A stretch of 64,000 nucleotides of DNA from Diphasiastrum complanatum (lineage: Eukaryota > Streptophyta > Lycopodiopsida > Lycopodiales > Lycopodiaceae). The translations under genes and the position numbers were made by a program. The notes below the pieces were generated by a model. The model had not been told where the DNA came from. It saw only the letters and a program-made list of their open reading frames with translations, and searched no databases. The stretch is taken from contig CM055106.1 of the NCBI GenBank assembly GCA_029204225.1, positions 21,517,285 through 21,581,284 of the forward strand, given 5' to 3'. Shown one piece after another: positions 1 through 10,223 of this stretch (its first letter is position 1; each line of letters opens with the position of its first letter).

Positions 1-1408
1 CGACAACAAGTGGATCTTCAAAAAGAAGATCAACTCTGATGGTTTTATTGCTAAATGAAAAGCACAATTGGTGGGATTCACTCAAGTCCAAGGAGTGGAT
101 TACCAAGAAATTTTTAGTCCTTTTGTCAAGATGCAGTCAATCAACACTCTGATTGTGTTAGCAGCCATGGAAGACCTCAAAATGCACCAAATGGATGTCA
201 AAACAGCATTTCTCAACGACAACATTGAAGAGGAGCTGTATTCCTTCCAACCGGAAGGATTCGAAATCAAAGACCAAGAGCACAAAGTGTGCAACCTGCA
301 CAAAGCAATCTATGGTCTGAAACAGGCCACAAGAGCATGGTTTGATAGAATTAACTCTTATCTCATTCAATTGGGATCTGCAAACAATTCAGCTGACTGA
401 AATGTTTATTCAAAGCATATAGGCACCAACTCAATTCACATAGCTCTTTATGTAGATGACGTATTTATTCTGTCTAATGACACTTCTCTACTGCACACTA
501 CTAAGAGTGATCTGTCAAAGGAATTTGACATGATTGATTTAGGAGGTGTCCATTCTTTGCTAGGAATTCACATTACTAGAGGTAGACTTCAGAAGAAGAT
601 CTATCTTAGTCAGCAGACATATCTAAAAGGCATTTTAGAAAATTTTCATATGTCTGATTGCAAACCAATTGATACTCCAATGGATCCAAGTATAGTATTG
701 ACTAAACCTTCTTGTGCTAAGACTAATAGTGAAGTACTCGACTTAGCAAAGTACCCTTATCATTCACTAATCGGATCTCTAATGTATGCAATGTTGTGTA
801 CTAGACCAAATTTAGCATACATTGTTAGCACGTTAAGTCAATTCATGTCTAATTCCAAGACCTCTCATTGGAAAGCATTGAAGAGAGTGATGAGATATGA
901 TGGAAATGCTATCGACCCACTTGTCTTGCATGGCTATTCTGACTCAGATTGGGCAAGAACAGTCTCACCAAAAAATCTACCTCCGGGCTCTGTTTCTATC
1001 TGGTAGGGGGACCGATTTTGTGGAATTCAAGGAAGCATAAATCGGTTGCACTTTCTTCAACAGAGGCAGAGTACATCGCAGCATGTCAAGCTTCAAAAGA
1101 AACTATATGGATCAAGTTGTTACTGTACGACTTTACATTACACTCAATTTAATGCTACCACCATTTTGTGTGACAACATGAGCTGTATGTCACTGTCACT
1201 GAATCCCAGATTTCATGGCAAATCCAAGCACATAGAAATCCAGTATCACTTCATTCGGGAGAAAGTCTTCTTAGGGCAAGTGATCCTTCAATACTACTCC
1301 ACAACGGAAATGGTTGCAGACATCTTCACCAAAGCGCTTTCCAGGATCAAGCACCAAAAGTTCTTCAATGTGCTGAATCTGACGAAGATACCAAGGCACC
1401 AACCGTGA
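1..1408 (+). pseudogene. Ty1/copia pol remnant: reverse transcriptase and RNase H
   Basis: This is the 3' part of a copia polyprotein whose 5' half lies outside the window. The order visible is RT fingers (KWIFKKK near 10), RT palm (MDVKTAFLN near 190-220), the RT catalytic box YVDD at 449-460, then RNase H (SSTEAEY near 1055-1075) and the usual C-terminal DIFTKAL motif near 1320. In-frame stops occur near 55-57 and at 398-400. RNase H changes frame twice, between about 950 and 1150, so no intact enzyme can be made. It is followed directly by a polypurine tract and an LTR. The family assignment (YVDD plus RT-RNase H order) is secure; clade is not determined. Confidence 0.9.
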
Positions 1409-1420
1409 CCTTAAAGGGCA

Positions 1421-2915
1421 CTGTTAGAAATTAAACCCACAGTTGCCTTCTTGGAATCATAACTTAGACAACCAATTTATTTGAAGGACGTCTACAATAG
1501 ACTTCCGGCTGATCTCCAGCAAAGGGTAACCAATCCCATTATACTCTTAAGTTCAGATGTTAAGTTTTAATAACTTGTAGTCATTGAAGACTTGACCATG
1601 TTCAAGGACTTCCACAAAACTTTCATTTAGAACAAATCTGCAGATTTATATTATTTTTGAATAGTCTGCAGAAATACACTAAGTGTCGCAGTTCACATTT
1701 TTTGCACTTTTCGGAAAACTGCGACACTTACCTTCGACTTCTTTCGTTCAGTTTTTTTTTTTAAAAGTCAACTTGTTTACAGTTCAACAATTTAACTTTT
1801 TCAACACCTTCGCCTTTTTTCGCATTTTCCCGAAAAATGTAAAGAGAGAGAAAATTCTAGAAGGTCCTCTATTTTTAAGGGTTAAACTACTAAAGACACC
1901 TTCGCCAACTTTTAAAGACAGCATAAAAGTGTTTTAAGGGCACGTTCAATGTTTTTTGCTCTTTCCGAAAAGTGCGAGAAAGTTGAGCTACTAAAGACAT
2001 CTTCACCTTTTTGAGGGCACCCTAGGATACCTTAAAACTTGTTTAAAGGCACCTTCGGCTTTTTTGCAAAACCTCGAAAGGAGAGGTAAAATGCCAAAGG
2101 TTGTTTGTTTTGAATGAGGAACGTTTCAGCCACTTCCCAAAATTTGCAAAGTGAGAGAAAACCACTTCATTTAAAATGCGAAGTGAGAGATTTTGCAACG
2201 TCCTCATCCACGTCAACGATCCTGATTTGTTGAGCATATGTCTATTGTGTACAGTTGTCACAAAAGCCATATACTTTCAAGTACAACGGCTTTCCTGGTT
2301 AGGTGACAAACATTCAATGTAATTAATACACGGATAAAATCTATAAATAGATCATCCAAGCACAAATTATTGGTTGCTCTATCCATGAGACGTATTCTTT
2401 GAGCCTCCCAGTTACGCCGTCAATATTTTATTGTAATTGTGCTTTAGTGTAATATAGCAGCAACATCTTTTCTATTAGTGTATAACATAGATGAATGTTT
2501 GTTGTGATTGAATGCATTTTATCGTTGTTTGATTGCGCTTGTTTACTCACTCTGATCAGAACACAGACGTCTACAACTCCTCAGTTTCTTATCAGTCGAT
2601 GGCTGTTTTTGATGCTTGAGGAACTCGCGATATCATATTGCTCTTCCATTTATTTTAGAACCATACTTCACATTGAATCTGATTTTCAGCAATACCACAC
2701 ACAAACCATTTCTAATTCTTTGGTCTTTTTGAGAGTATAAATCAATTTTTAAGATCCTGTTGGGCAATTAGAACACTTAAAGTTGTGATTATCTCTAGCA
2801 TAAGTTGTCTATTAGATTGTTTTTGCATCTAACAGCTGATTAGAATGGGAGAGCTGTTCCGCAATATTTCTACTCTCTTCTCCGTTCACATTCTTCCATT
2901 ACCCTTGCCCCATCA
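1421..2915 (+). repeat. 3' LTR of the copia element ending at 1408
   Basis: The LTR starts TGTTAGAAATTAAACCC directly after a short purine-rich tract (AAAGGGCAC) and ends CCCCATCA. Both ends match, in inverse orientation, the LTRs at 50799-52020 and 53395-54577, so these are one family. A TATA box (CTATAAATAG) lies near 2341-2350. The U3 half is made of AT-rich modules built from TTTTTCGC-type words and contains a perfect hairpin at 1680-1730. At 1495 bp it is longer than the 1183-bp copy at 53395-54577 because U3 modules differ in number. The first LTR of this element is outside the window, so no target-site duplication can be tested. Confidence 0.85.
1680..1730. repeat. Perfect 14-bp inverted repeat in LTR U3
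   Basis: Arm TAAGTGTCGCAGTT at 1680-1693 pairs perfectly with AACTGCGACACTTA at 1717-1730 across a 23-nt loop. Related palindromes built on TTCGCATTTTTC / GAAAAATGCGAA occur in the other LTRs of this family near 51740-51765 and 54050-54085. Role unknown. Confidence 0.85.
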
Positions 2916-3302
2916 ACTATGAACAATATCTAACACATCTTTGAAAATATGTACAATATTAGACTAGAAACGTGTTCTAGCCTGTTTGGCATCTAAAATT
3001 TAGCTTCAACAAAGTATATGATCCAATTCAGTATCACAATGTAGATCTTGAACAATCTGTTAACTCGACATGTGCTTAATGTTATTGAAATTCAGATAAT
3101 CCATTCTAAGATGCCAAAGTAAATTCTTGTCTACTGAAGTAGAAGTAGACAAAGCTTGAACATTCAAAAAATTACAGTGACTAAGATAATCTTGTCTTTT
3201 TCCAAGTGCAAGTACTTTATTGCTTTGTCTAAAATACAACAAGAATAAATAATAAATTCAACTTGATGGGCCAAACTAACAATTTGGCTTATTGAGAACA
3301 GA
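2916..3302 (-). pseudogene. Older copia remnant (protease end to integrase start)
   Basis: Read on the minus strand this gives the end of the protease region (KNLFSISQIVSL near 3290), the pre-integrase segment (VLALGKRQDYL, LLWHLRMDYLNF) and the entry to integrase (HIFKDVLDIVHS), with several in-frame stops. It is cut at 2916, exactly where the LTR of the copia element to its left ends, so that element probably inserted into this one. It resembles the pre-integrase part of the copia element at 9.6-10.2 kb. Only about 130 codons remain. Confidence 0.75.
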
Positions 3303-3845
3303 TTCTTACTGACAGCCTGCAAAATTACAAGTGTTTTTACACAGTATGCAAAATTACACGGAGTTTACAACAATGTCTCCTTTTTCGCTTGTCAAGAATC
3401 CCATTGAAAAATGCGGTGTCGCCTTTTTTGCATTTTTCGCCTGACAAAAAATCTCGTGTAAAATCATAGTCACATTTTTTGCTTTTTCCAAAGAGTCTCT
3501 AATGTTAAGGAAATGACTCTGGCAAAGTGTGGGACAACCCTAAATGAGATTTAAGGGCACCTTCTACTTTTTCGTCTTTTTTGCGAAAAAACCGACAATG
3601 TCGCTTGTGGCTATTTTAGTTCATTTTTGTAGGGCTATAGTTTTGGTTCATTTATGCAGACAGAAAGTTTACGGCCAATTTCACCGCATCAGCAATCAAT
3701 GACAAGGACCAGATGGATGCCAGCAGATCACCAACCAACTGGTGATTGCAATTGACGACCTAATTTCTTAGTATAAATAATTGTTCATATTCATACAGAT
3801 TAATTCATTGAAAATCAAAATTATCAGAAGCATTTGAATAGTTAG

Positions 3846-3876
<31 letters not shown>

Positions 3877-3944
3877 CTGCGAGCTTGAACACTCCTGAGC
3901 ATTCTAGCTCACTTCTTAGAGTTGTTTTAAAAAATTGCTATTGC
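3303..3944 (+). repeat. Copia LTR fragment, probable 5' LTR of the 8.7-12.7 kb element
   Basis: This stretch matches about 12835-13555 closely over most of its length, including the cores near 3360-3560 and 12900-13095, a TATA box (TATAAATAA near 3772), and a CT microsatellite. The first roughly 70 bp of the LTR are missing. On the right it stops where the minus-strand gypsy element begins at 3945, and its 3' end is not recovered beyond that element at 8735. The simplest reading is a 5' LTR split by the gypsy insertion with some loss of sequence. An unrelated LTR fragment of the same family is the alternative. Confidence 0.7.
3846..3872. repeat. (CT)13 microsatellite inside the LTR
   Basis: A pure CT run of 27 bp just downstream of the LTR TATA box. 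The equivalent position in the 3' LTR (13378-13482) carries 105 bp. Confidence 0.95.
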
Positions 3945-4128
3945 GATGGCAAATGAGTCGTCCTCCCCTTGGATACCTCCAAGGAGAGAGACTCCAAGCC
4001 ATGTGCACACCTAGATCATGACATGTGGCAACCATGCAGGTTCACTAGTCACCGGTCAAGTCTATAGGCCCAGTCATCGTCCAGTCTCAAGTCTAGGTTT
4101 GGGACCCAAGGGAGTTGGGTCCCTAACA
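3945..4128 (-). repeat. Truncated 3' LTR of the nested chromovirus
   Basis: It matches the first 184 bp or so of the 5' LTR (8734 down to about 8550), beginning TGTTAGGGACCC after the polypurine tract. The rest of the LTR, about 260 bp including the PBS-proximal end, is missing at 3945. Confidence 0.85.
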
Positions 4129-4386
4129 TTCCCTCTTCCTTAAAAAATCCCTTATGTAAGGAAGGAGTCCAGGGAATCTCAGTTTAAGGTCATGTTCCTT
4201 CTCCCAAGTATTATCGTCCTCAGAACTTCCTTTCCAACGAACCGAGTACTCAATTACCTGTCGGTTTCTGAGCCCACGTTGACGTACATCAACAATGGCA
4301 TGTGCTTCAGTAGGTACAAAGGATGATAGCTCCTCCAGCCGAACTAAGTCCTCTTGAGGCATCAAGTCATCCTTTCCACCAATTCA
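4123..4386 (-). pseudogene. Chromodomain tail of gypsy integrase
   Basis: The reading frame is the same as that of the integrase upstream, separated only by a TGA at 4386-4384. The segment has the chromodomain pattern: RQVIEYSVRWKG, then DDNTWEKEHDL. In chromoviruses this domain is fused to integrase and directs insertion to particular chromatin. It ends just inside the 3' LTR. The single stop means integrase and chromodomain would now be made separately, if at all. Confidence 0.85.
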
Positions 4387-5566
4387 TTCCTTTAAACAAC
4401 TAATGTGAAAAACTGGATGTACCTTAACACCTTGAGGAAGTTCCAGTTGGTATGCATTCCGATGGAGTTTCTTTACTATACGGAATGGCCTTGCGTAACG
4501 AGGTGACAACTTAGGACATTTTCTAGTCCTTAGAACCTTAGATTCTTTTGAAATTCTAAGATATACCCAAGCCCCCTCCTCATAGATCCTAGGTTGTCCT
4601 TTTTTATTTACATAAAACTGGGCTCTATCCTGAGCCGTTTTTACGTTTTCGTGAGCAACAAGCAACATTTCTTGCATATCATGTAGGAAATCTACTGCTG
4701 CTTTAACATTGAGGCCTTTGAGGCCCACTGAAATGGGAGCCCTATGCTGGAAACCATACATCAAAGAAAATGGACTAAAACCCGTCGTTGAGTGCTTTGC
4801 GTTATTATACACAAACTCAATCATTGGAAGGTACCTTTCCCAATCTGACTGTCTCCTGGAAACATATGCCCAATGCATATCTTCCATAGACTGGTTTGTC
4901 CTCTCTATCTGACCATCCGATTCAGGATGATTTGATGACCCCAAACTTAAAGTGGTCTCTAATTTCTCAAAGACCGCTTGCCAGAATTTGCCAGTGAGCT
5001 TTGGATCTCGATCACGAACAATGTCATTCGGCAAACCAAACAACCTGAACAACTTTTCAACGAAAAGATGCGCAAGTTCAGAAGCTTTGACAGTTTGCTT
5101 GGTTGGTATGAATTGCGCCATTTTAGTTAATTTGTCAACTATTACCCAAATGGCATCATTTTGCTTCCCCGTCCGAGGTAGCCCAACCACAAAGTCCATG
5201 GAAATACTTTCCCACTTTCTTTTGGAAATTTCCAAGGGCATTAACAAACCAACTGCCTTAAGTCTTTCAGCTTTATTAACTTGGCATTGCGCACACTTGC
5301 GAACATATGCCTCCACCTGACTTTTTAAATTTGGCCAGTAAAAGTTCCTTTTTACTAAGTCAAGTGTCCTTTGAGCGCCAAGGTGCCCTGCACACGGGTT
5401 GTCATGACATTCATGTAGGATTTGGGCCCTTATATCATCATTTTTAGGCACACTCAATCGATCAACCAGTTCATCCATTCGCGGTAAAGGATAACGGTTT
5501 TTAATCGTTAACTTATTCAACTTTTTAAAGTCCACACAAAGATGAGTACCTCCATCTTTTTATCAA
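4384..5566 (-). pseudogene. Gypsy integrase with truncated RT fused upstream
   Basis: The open frame at 5535-4384 (383 aa) starts inside RT (KKLNKLTIKNRYPLPRMDEL) and passes without a stop into integrase (ILHECHDNPCAGHLG, HHCC finger CAQCQ, then the DDE core: SMDFVVGLP, VRDRDPKLTG, ESDGQIERTNQ). The RT catalytic motif and RNase H, normally over 300 residues, are missing, yet the frame is kept. The second acidic motif reads VRDRD where SDRD is usual. A frameshift near 5560 separates it from the RT start upstream. It is defective in reverse transcription. Confidence 0.85.
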
Positions 5567-6310
5567 CAAGGAGCACAGGTGCCCCCCAGGGAGATTTACT
5601 AGGCCTAACATGGCCCATCTTAAGGTAATTTTGCAGTTGCCTATAAACCTCATCCTCTTCAGTAGTACTCATCCCATATGGATATAGTGATGAGTAATAC
5701 CATGGTCAACACCCCTAGAGGGGGGAAGACCCTCAGGAAGCTGCTCAGGAAAAACATCGTTAAATTCTTGTCTAAGTTTCCTAAAAGTTTCACCTTCTGG
5801 CGAGCTGTCTTGTTTTAGGTTATTAGACATTAATTCCATTTGGAGATTGTAAAATTGCAAACTACGTTCTTCATGGTAAGTAAAATCTTTTAACCAACAT
5901 AAATAAGAACTGGAATCCACAATATCCATACATTTAACAGTTTTCAAAGCAGAAAGCATATACGGAGTAGAAATATCAACATTTCCATTCAGTTCTATGA
6001 GTGAGCCGTTATGTAAGAACGACAAACTGTGTGTTACATAGTTTTTCTTCATAGACTCATTCCTCTCATAGAACCACTCTTTACCAAGTATAACATCTAC
6101 GTATACCCTATCTAGATTCATAATATGAAAGTCTAATTTATCCTTTTAGGCTTGAATCTCTATTGGTAGACGTGGGACTATCCGGTCCCAAACTTGGCTT
6201 TCTGCTCCCATTGCCAGCTTCACTGTGTATCGGTGGTCACTTTGCATTGTTTTCACCTTTGACTTCTGCAACAAATTAGCGTTAATAAAATTATGTGTGG
6301 AACCATCATC
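5567..6310 (-). pseudogene. Gypsy protease and RT N-terminus
   Basis: The protease begins just upstream at the gag end and reads DDGSTHNFIN (active-site region), then VILGKEWF near 6090 (the flap/GRDW-like motif). The spacer follows, with LRQEFNDVFPEQLPEGLPPSR, the segment that precedes RT in chromoviruses, and then the first RT residues (SPWGAPVLLVDKK). There is a stop just before the active-site DD (near 6308), another near 6150, and a frameshift into the next segment. Confidence 0.8.
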
Positions 6311-7402
6311 TTATAAAACAATTACGGCTTGACCACCCACAACCCCTTTCATCTGAAGGAGGTCATGAGGGCCAAAAACAATCGTATTAAAACAATAATG
6401 CTCACACACAAAATTAGCAGCAAAGGAAAGATCTACACCAAATATGCTAGAATTACTTGGCGTCTTAAAGGGTGCCCCTTTAGCTTTTTGTTTCTTTGGA
6501 CATTCCTTCGCGACATGACCTGGTTCCATGCAATTGAAGCATAGATTGTCGCTTCTGGCTTTCATGAAGGTTTCCTGGTCCCAGGTAGATATTTTCTTCG
6601 ATTTCCCTGAACCTGAAGCCCCTTCCTTTGCCTTATCTTTCGATTTATTTGGAAAGAAAGGCCTCTTATCCTTTACGTCGGGCAAGACACCAATCTCAGG
6701 CTTAGCCATCATACGAGTATCATCGTAGATTCTGGCGAAGCGAACAGCATCCTCGAGGGTAAGAGGCTGGTTCCTCCTAACCTCTAGCTGGAAGTCTCTT
6801 GGCAATCCCAGTATAAAATGCAACTTTACTAGCAAAGGATCTATTCTAGTTGCAAAACGAGAACAGACCTCTTGAAATTCTTGTAAGTACTGATCCAGGG
6901 GCTAGTTCCCCATATGGATTGTTGCATACTTTTGGTGAAATTCAAAATCATCAAAAATAGGAAGGAAGGCCGCCTTAAGGGCCTTACAAAAATCCTCCCA
7001 ATTCCTAGGAACTTCAGGCTTACCCCTTATATCTTGCCACCAAGTAAATGCTTTACCTCGCAAGTACATGACGACTAGATTGATCTTGTTGTCCTTGGAT
7101 GAATCGTGCATGTAAAAATGCAAATTCCATCGATCCAGCCATTGCAAGACCGCCTCCGGGGTTCTATCATTCTTTTTCCTAGCAAAAACTTCAAGAGTGA
7201 ACAAGGGTTGATGCACCAATTGCCTTAGCTGCGTCAATTCTTTGAGATCCCGCTAATCCTGATTGTGCTTTGCTTGCAAATCCACAATCTGTTGCTGTAG
7301 ACTGTTAATAGCTAGCATCAAAGCATTAGGGTCTAAGACAGAGGTAGATTTTGTACCCTCATGAACAGGGGACATAGGCTGTGTAGTAGGAGTAGGCTCC
7401 AT
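6311..7402 (-). pseudogene. Gypsy gag with CCHC zinc knuckle
   Basis: The start ATG at 7402-7400 (MEPTPTT) follows the leader. A stop interrupts at about 7254 and another near 6902. The capsid region has the retrotransposon gag pattern (WLDRWNLHFY, AFTWWQDIRG, YLQEFQEVCSRF). The nucleocapsid has one knuckle, CFNCMEPGHVAKEC, near 6540. A basic Ser/Gly/Lys linker precedes the knuckle. The capsid protein packages element RNA in the cytoplasm; this copy cannot because of the stops. Confidence 0.85.
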
Positions 7403-8272
7403 TTTTACAAAGAGAAGAGGTGAATTAAGAAAATATGACAGAAGAGAATCAAAAGCTACTCAAGGAAGATAGATACAAGACTGCTCTTGCTGTCTCTTCA
7501 CAAATCAAATGGTATTGTCCATGGCTGCCAAGATGAATAAGAGAAAGCAAAGAGATGGATGCACCACCACTTCCACCTCTTTTCACACAAAATAGAAGCA
7601 TAGAAGAGGCATACCTCCCTCTTCATGCCATCCTACCATCTGCCAAGTGGCCTTGCCTTGCCACCTAGCTTCCGCCTCAACCCTCTGGCCTTCTCCTAGA
7701 AATATGCCAGGTGGCCTACAGTTCCCTTCTCCCCTTCTATCTCTAGATTTCCTTCCACCTATCCATTGCTGGCAGACAACAATAGGAAGAGGAATATTGG
7801 TGTAGATTTTTAGGGAGGGCCTCGATCTACACAGCTGAAGATCTAACATACATCGCAATAGGAGGGCGCTTCCAGTTGCCACCTCTCCTATCCCAAATGA
7901 TGCCATGTAGCAGGTTATCTCAAAGCTTTTTGGTAACTCCCGCTGGTCAAACAACGATGGAAGAAATATCTGTTTTTGTTTAAACTGAGGAGGGCCCCAT
8001 CGCGACCAAGAATCCACAATTCTTGAGCGGATTCTCAGTAGGAAGAACGCCACCTGTCCCAACTTGGATAGTGCCATGTGGTAGGTCCTCCTTAGGGCCC
8101 CTACCATTTTTTTAAGAACTTTTACTTGAATTTTTCAAAAAAAAACAATAGAAGGAAGAATAGAAAAAGGCGCATAAAAAATGCACTTTAAACCCGTTTT
8201 GAAATTCGTCAGAAGTGCCAAAACTTACAAGAGAAACTCTACCGATCAATGCGCTTGCTTTCAGCATGCAGT
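7403..8272 (-). other. Leader of the nested chromovirus
   Basis: This is non-coding between PBS and gag. A 174-codon open frame at 8107-7583 has no recognisable domain and its composition is unlike the element's proteins, so I treat it as chance. GC-rich words such as TGCCACSTGG recur here. Confidence 0.6.
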
Positions 8273-8285
8273 GGCTCTGATGCCA
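8273..8285 (-). promoter_or_regulatory. Primer-binding site (initiator Met tRNA type)
   Basis: The minus strand reads TGGCATCAGAGCC two bases after the LTR end (TAACA). It is one base off the common plant PBS TGGTATCAGAGC, complementary to the 3' end of initiator tRNA-Met. Confidence 0.85.
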
Positions 8286-8287
8286 TA

Positions 8288-8734
8288 TGTTACAATCTTA
8301 CTTACTGCAAGCCTCCAGGTGTCGGTTAACCACAAGAGACCAAACGATTCACGTTCTACCCCGCCATAGGACCTAACCTGGGTCCACCCACCATGCCCTG
8401 GCCTGTGACCGAATCAAGCTGGATCCAACATCCATCCCAGACGGCATCCCATACCACTGCCTAGGCTCTCAACCATCTCCTGCCTCACACTAGCAATACA
8501 GCATGGCCGTGCACACGCTCTCCATCCACCTCCTCCTAGGTAGACATAATGGATGGCAAATGAGTCCTCCTCCCCTTTATACCTCCAAGGAGAGAGACTC
8601 CAAGCCATGTGCACACCTAGATCATGACACGTGGCAACCATGCAGGTTCTCGAGTCAATGGTCAAGTCTACAGGCCCAGTCATCGTCCAGTCTCAAGTCT
8701 GGGTTTGGGACCCAAGGGAGTTGGGTCTCTAATA
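8288..8734 (-). repeat. 5' LTR of the nested chromovirus
   Basis: A 447-bp LTR with inner end TAACA next to the PBS. The outer end, TATTAGAGACCC, corresponds to TGTTAGGGACCC in the 3' LTR. The outer 184 bp are nearly identical to 3945-4128, which indicates a fairly recent insertion. Confidence 0.85.
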
Positions 8735-8878
8735 GAAAGCTCTAATACTTGATATTTTTCACAATATCAAGTTGATATCATACTTTTCAGCAACCTTTCA
8801 GTATCAAAGAATTGATTTCTTATTGTTGGCATTACCACATTTTAGCGTCATCGATGCAATCGACAGACTAAGTTCCAG
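8735..8878 (+). other. Leader of the plus-strand copia element
   Basis: A short AT-rich stretch between the gypsy LTR and the copia gag start. It contains a 9-bp hairpin (CTTGATATT at 8748-8756 with AATATCAAG at 8763-8771). No clear sense PBS is left, which supports loss of sequence at this junction. Confidence 0.5.
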
Positions 8879-9629
8879 ATGGATTCTCAAAGTAAAGTTG
8901 TTCTTATCACAGACAAGCTGAATGGATCCAATTATCATTTTTGGAAATTTAAGATAAAGACCTTGCTAATCGCCAGCAAATTATGGGATGTTGTTATAGG
9001 TATAGAACTAAAACCTGAAGACGATGACTCAAAGTGGAAATTGAAGGATGGTAAAGCTTTCACGCTTATCATCCTCAATATATCATATACAGAGATTGGA
9101 GACATAGCTGAAGCTAAAACATCAAGAGACGTCTAGGACATTTTGAACTCACTGTATGACATGAGGGATGTAACTACTAAGTTACATCTATGAAGGAAAT
9201 TCTTCACATTCAAAATGTTTGTTGGTGATTCACTTCAGATTCACATTAGGTAGTTTAAGAATCTCTTGCATCAGATGGCCGCTATCGGATCAGTCATAGA
9301 TGATCAAGATGCAATTATGACATTGCTTTCAAGCTTGCCCTCTACATATGAGAACTGGGTGATGATTATATCGACACACTCAAGCTCTATATGTCAACAA
9401 AGGCTCGAAGTGACAGAAGCAGAAAGGCTCCAAGAAGGCTGCAACGAATCACAAGCTGACTCAAGGTCAAGAACAATCATCAAATTCACAATCGAAGAAG
9501 AAGATGTTTTACAGGTATTGCAAGCGCAATAACCATGAGATCAAGGATTGCCGAATTGTCCAAGTGAAGAATACAGCCAAGCAACCTGATCAACAAGCAA
9601 ACAGAGTTTCATCATCTCCCTAGGTCGAA
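8879..9629 (+). pseudogene. Copia gag
   Basis: ATG at 8879 (MDSQSKVVLITDKLNGSNY) is a typical copia gag start with the NYHFWKFKIKTLL motif. The gag core continues (LYDMRDVTTKLHL, DAIMTLLSSLPSTYENWV) through three in-frame stops. The CCHC-type knuckle (CKRNNHEIKDC near 9519-9550) lies in a different frame, so there is also a frameshift before it, and its first Cys has become Tyr (YRYC). The capsid protein is not expressible as one chain. Confidence 0.85.
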
Positions 9630-10223
9630 GTGGATGAAGACGCATTCATGGTCAAAGATCAAAGCACATTTTTGAATGATTCATGGTTTCTCAATTCTGG
9701 AGTAACTCAACACATGACCAATCAACGTGAGATCTTCAACTCCTACATGCCTTACAACACAAAGAAATTTGTTCATCTTGGTGACAATAGTACTCGCACC
9801 ATTGAAGGTGAAGGTATTGTAAGATTGCGATTCCGACATGATCAATTCAAATTACTATCAAAAGTCTTATATGTTCCTAAACTCTCTACAAATTTGTTAT
9901 CAGTAAGTAGAATTACAGATTTAGGTCATAAGATAGAATTCGAATCTGATCAATGTAGAATTATTGATAGGAGTGATAAGATCCTTGCACTTGGTAAGAG
10001 GCAGAGTTACTTATATAGATTGGCACACTGTTATTCTGAGTCTAGTCAAGCCTTGAAAACCTCTATTCTAGTCAATAAAGCATTACTATGGCATCATCGC
10101 TTAGGACACGTGAATCATACATCTATTTTGAACATGTCCAGACAATCCATGGTCCTTGATCTCGATTATCCTTCTGGTAAGGTCGTCCTCTTTGTCTGTC
10201 ATAGCTGCATCTTTGGAAAGTAG
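9630..10223 (+). pseudogene. Copia protease and pre-integrase segment
   Basis: This frame is open for 197 codons. The aspartic protease signature reads WFLNSGVTQHMT, where WxxDSGA(T/S)xHM is the family norm: the catalytic Asp is Asn (codon AAT at 9693-9695). Later motifs are SKVLYVPKLSTNLLSVS, the pre-integrase LLWHHRLGHVNH and the integrase finger CHSCIFGK, followed by a stop. Even if translated, this protease should be inactive. Confidence 0.9.

Larger units (their letters stand above)
3945..8734 (-). mobile_element. Ty3/gypsy chromovirus, minus strand, nested in a copia LTR
   Basis: Order on the minus strand: 5' LTR (8734-8288), PBS (TGGCATCAGAGCC), leader, gag with one CCHC knuckle, protease, start of RT, integrase with zinc finger and DDE core, chromodomain, polypurine tract (AAGGAAGAGGGAA), 3' LTR (4128-3945). 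The chromodomain places it among plant chromoviruses. RT catalytic core and RNase H are absent. The 3' LTR has lost its U5 end, so no target-site duplication is present. The element sits between pieces of a copia element of opposite orientation. Confidence 0.9.

Noticed and set aside
7583-8107. 174-codon minus-strand frame in the chromovirus leader
   Set aside because: Lies between PBS and gag, no domain, composition follows local GC content.
8735-8755. Reverse PBS-like GCTCTAATAC next to the gypsy LTR
   Set aside because: Orientation and position do not fit a primer site for either neighbouring element; probably chance.
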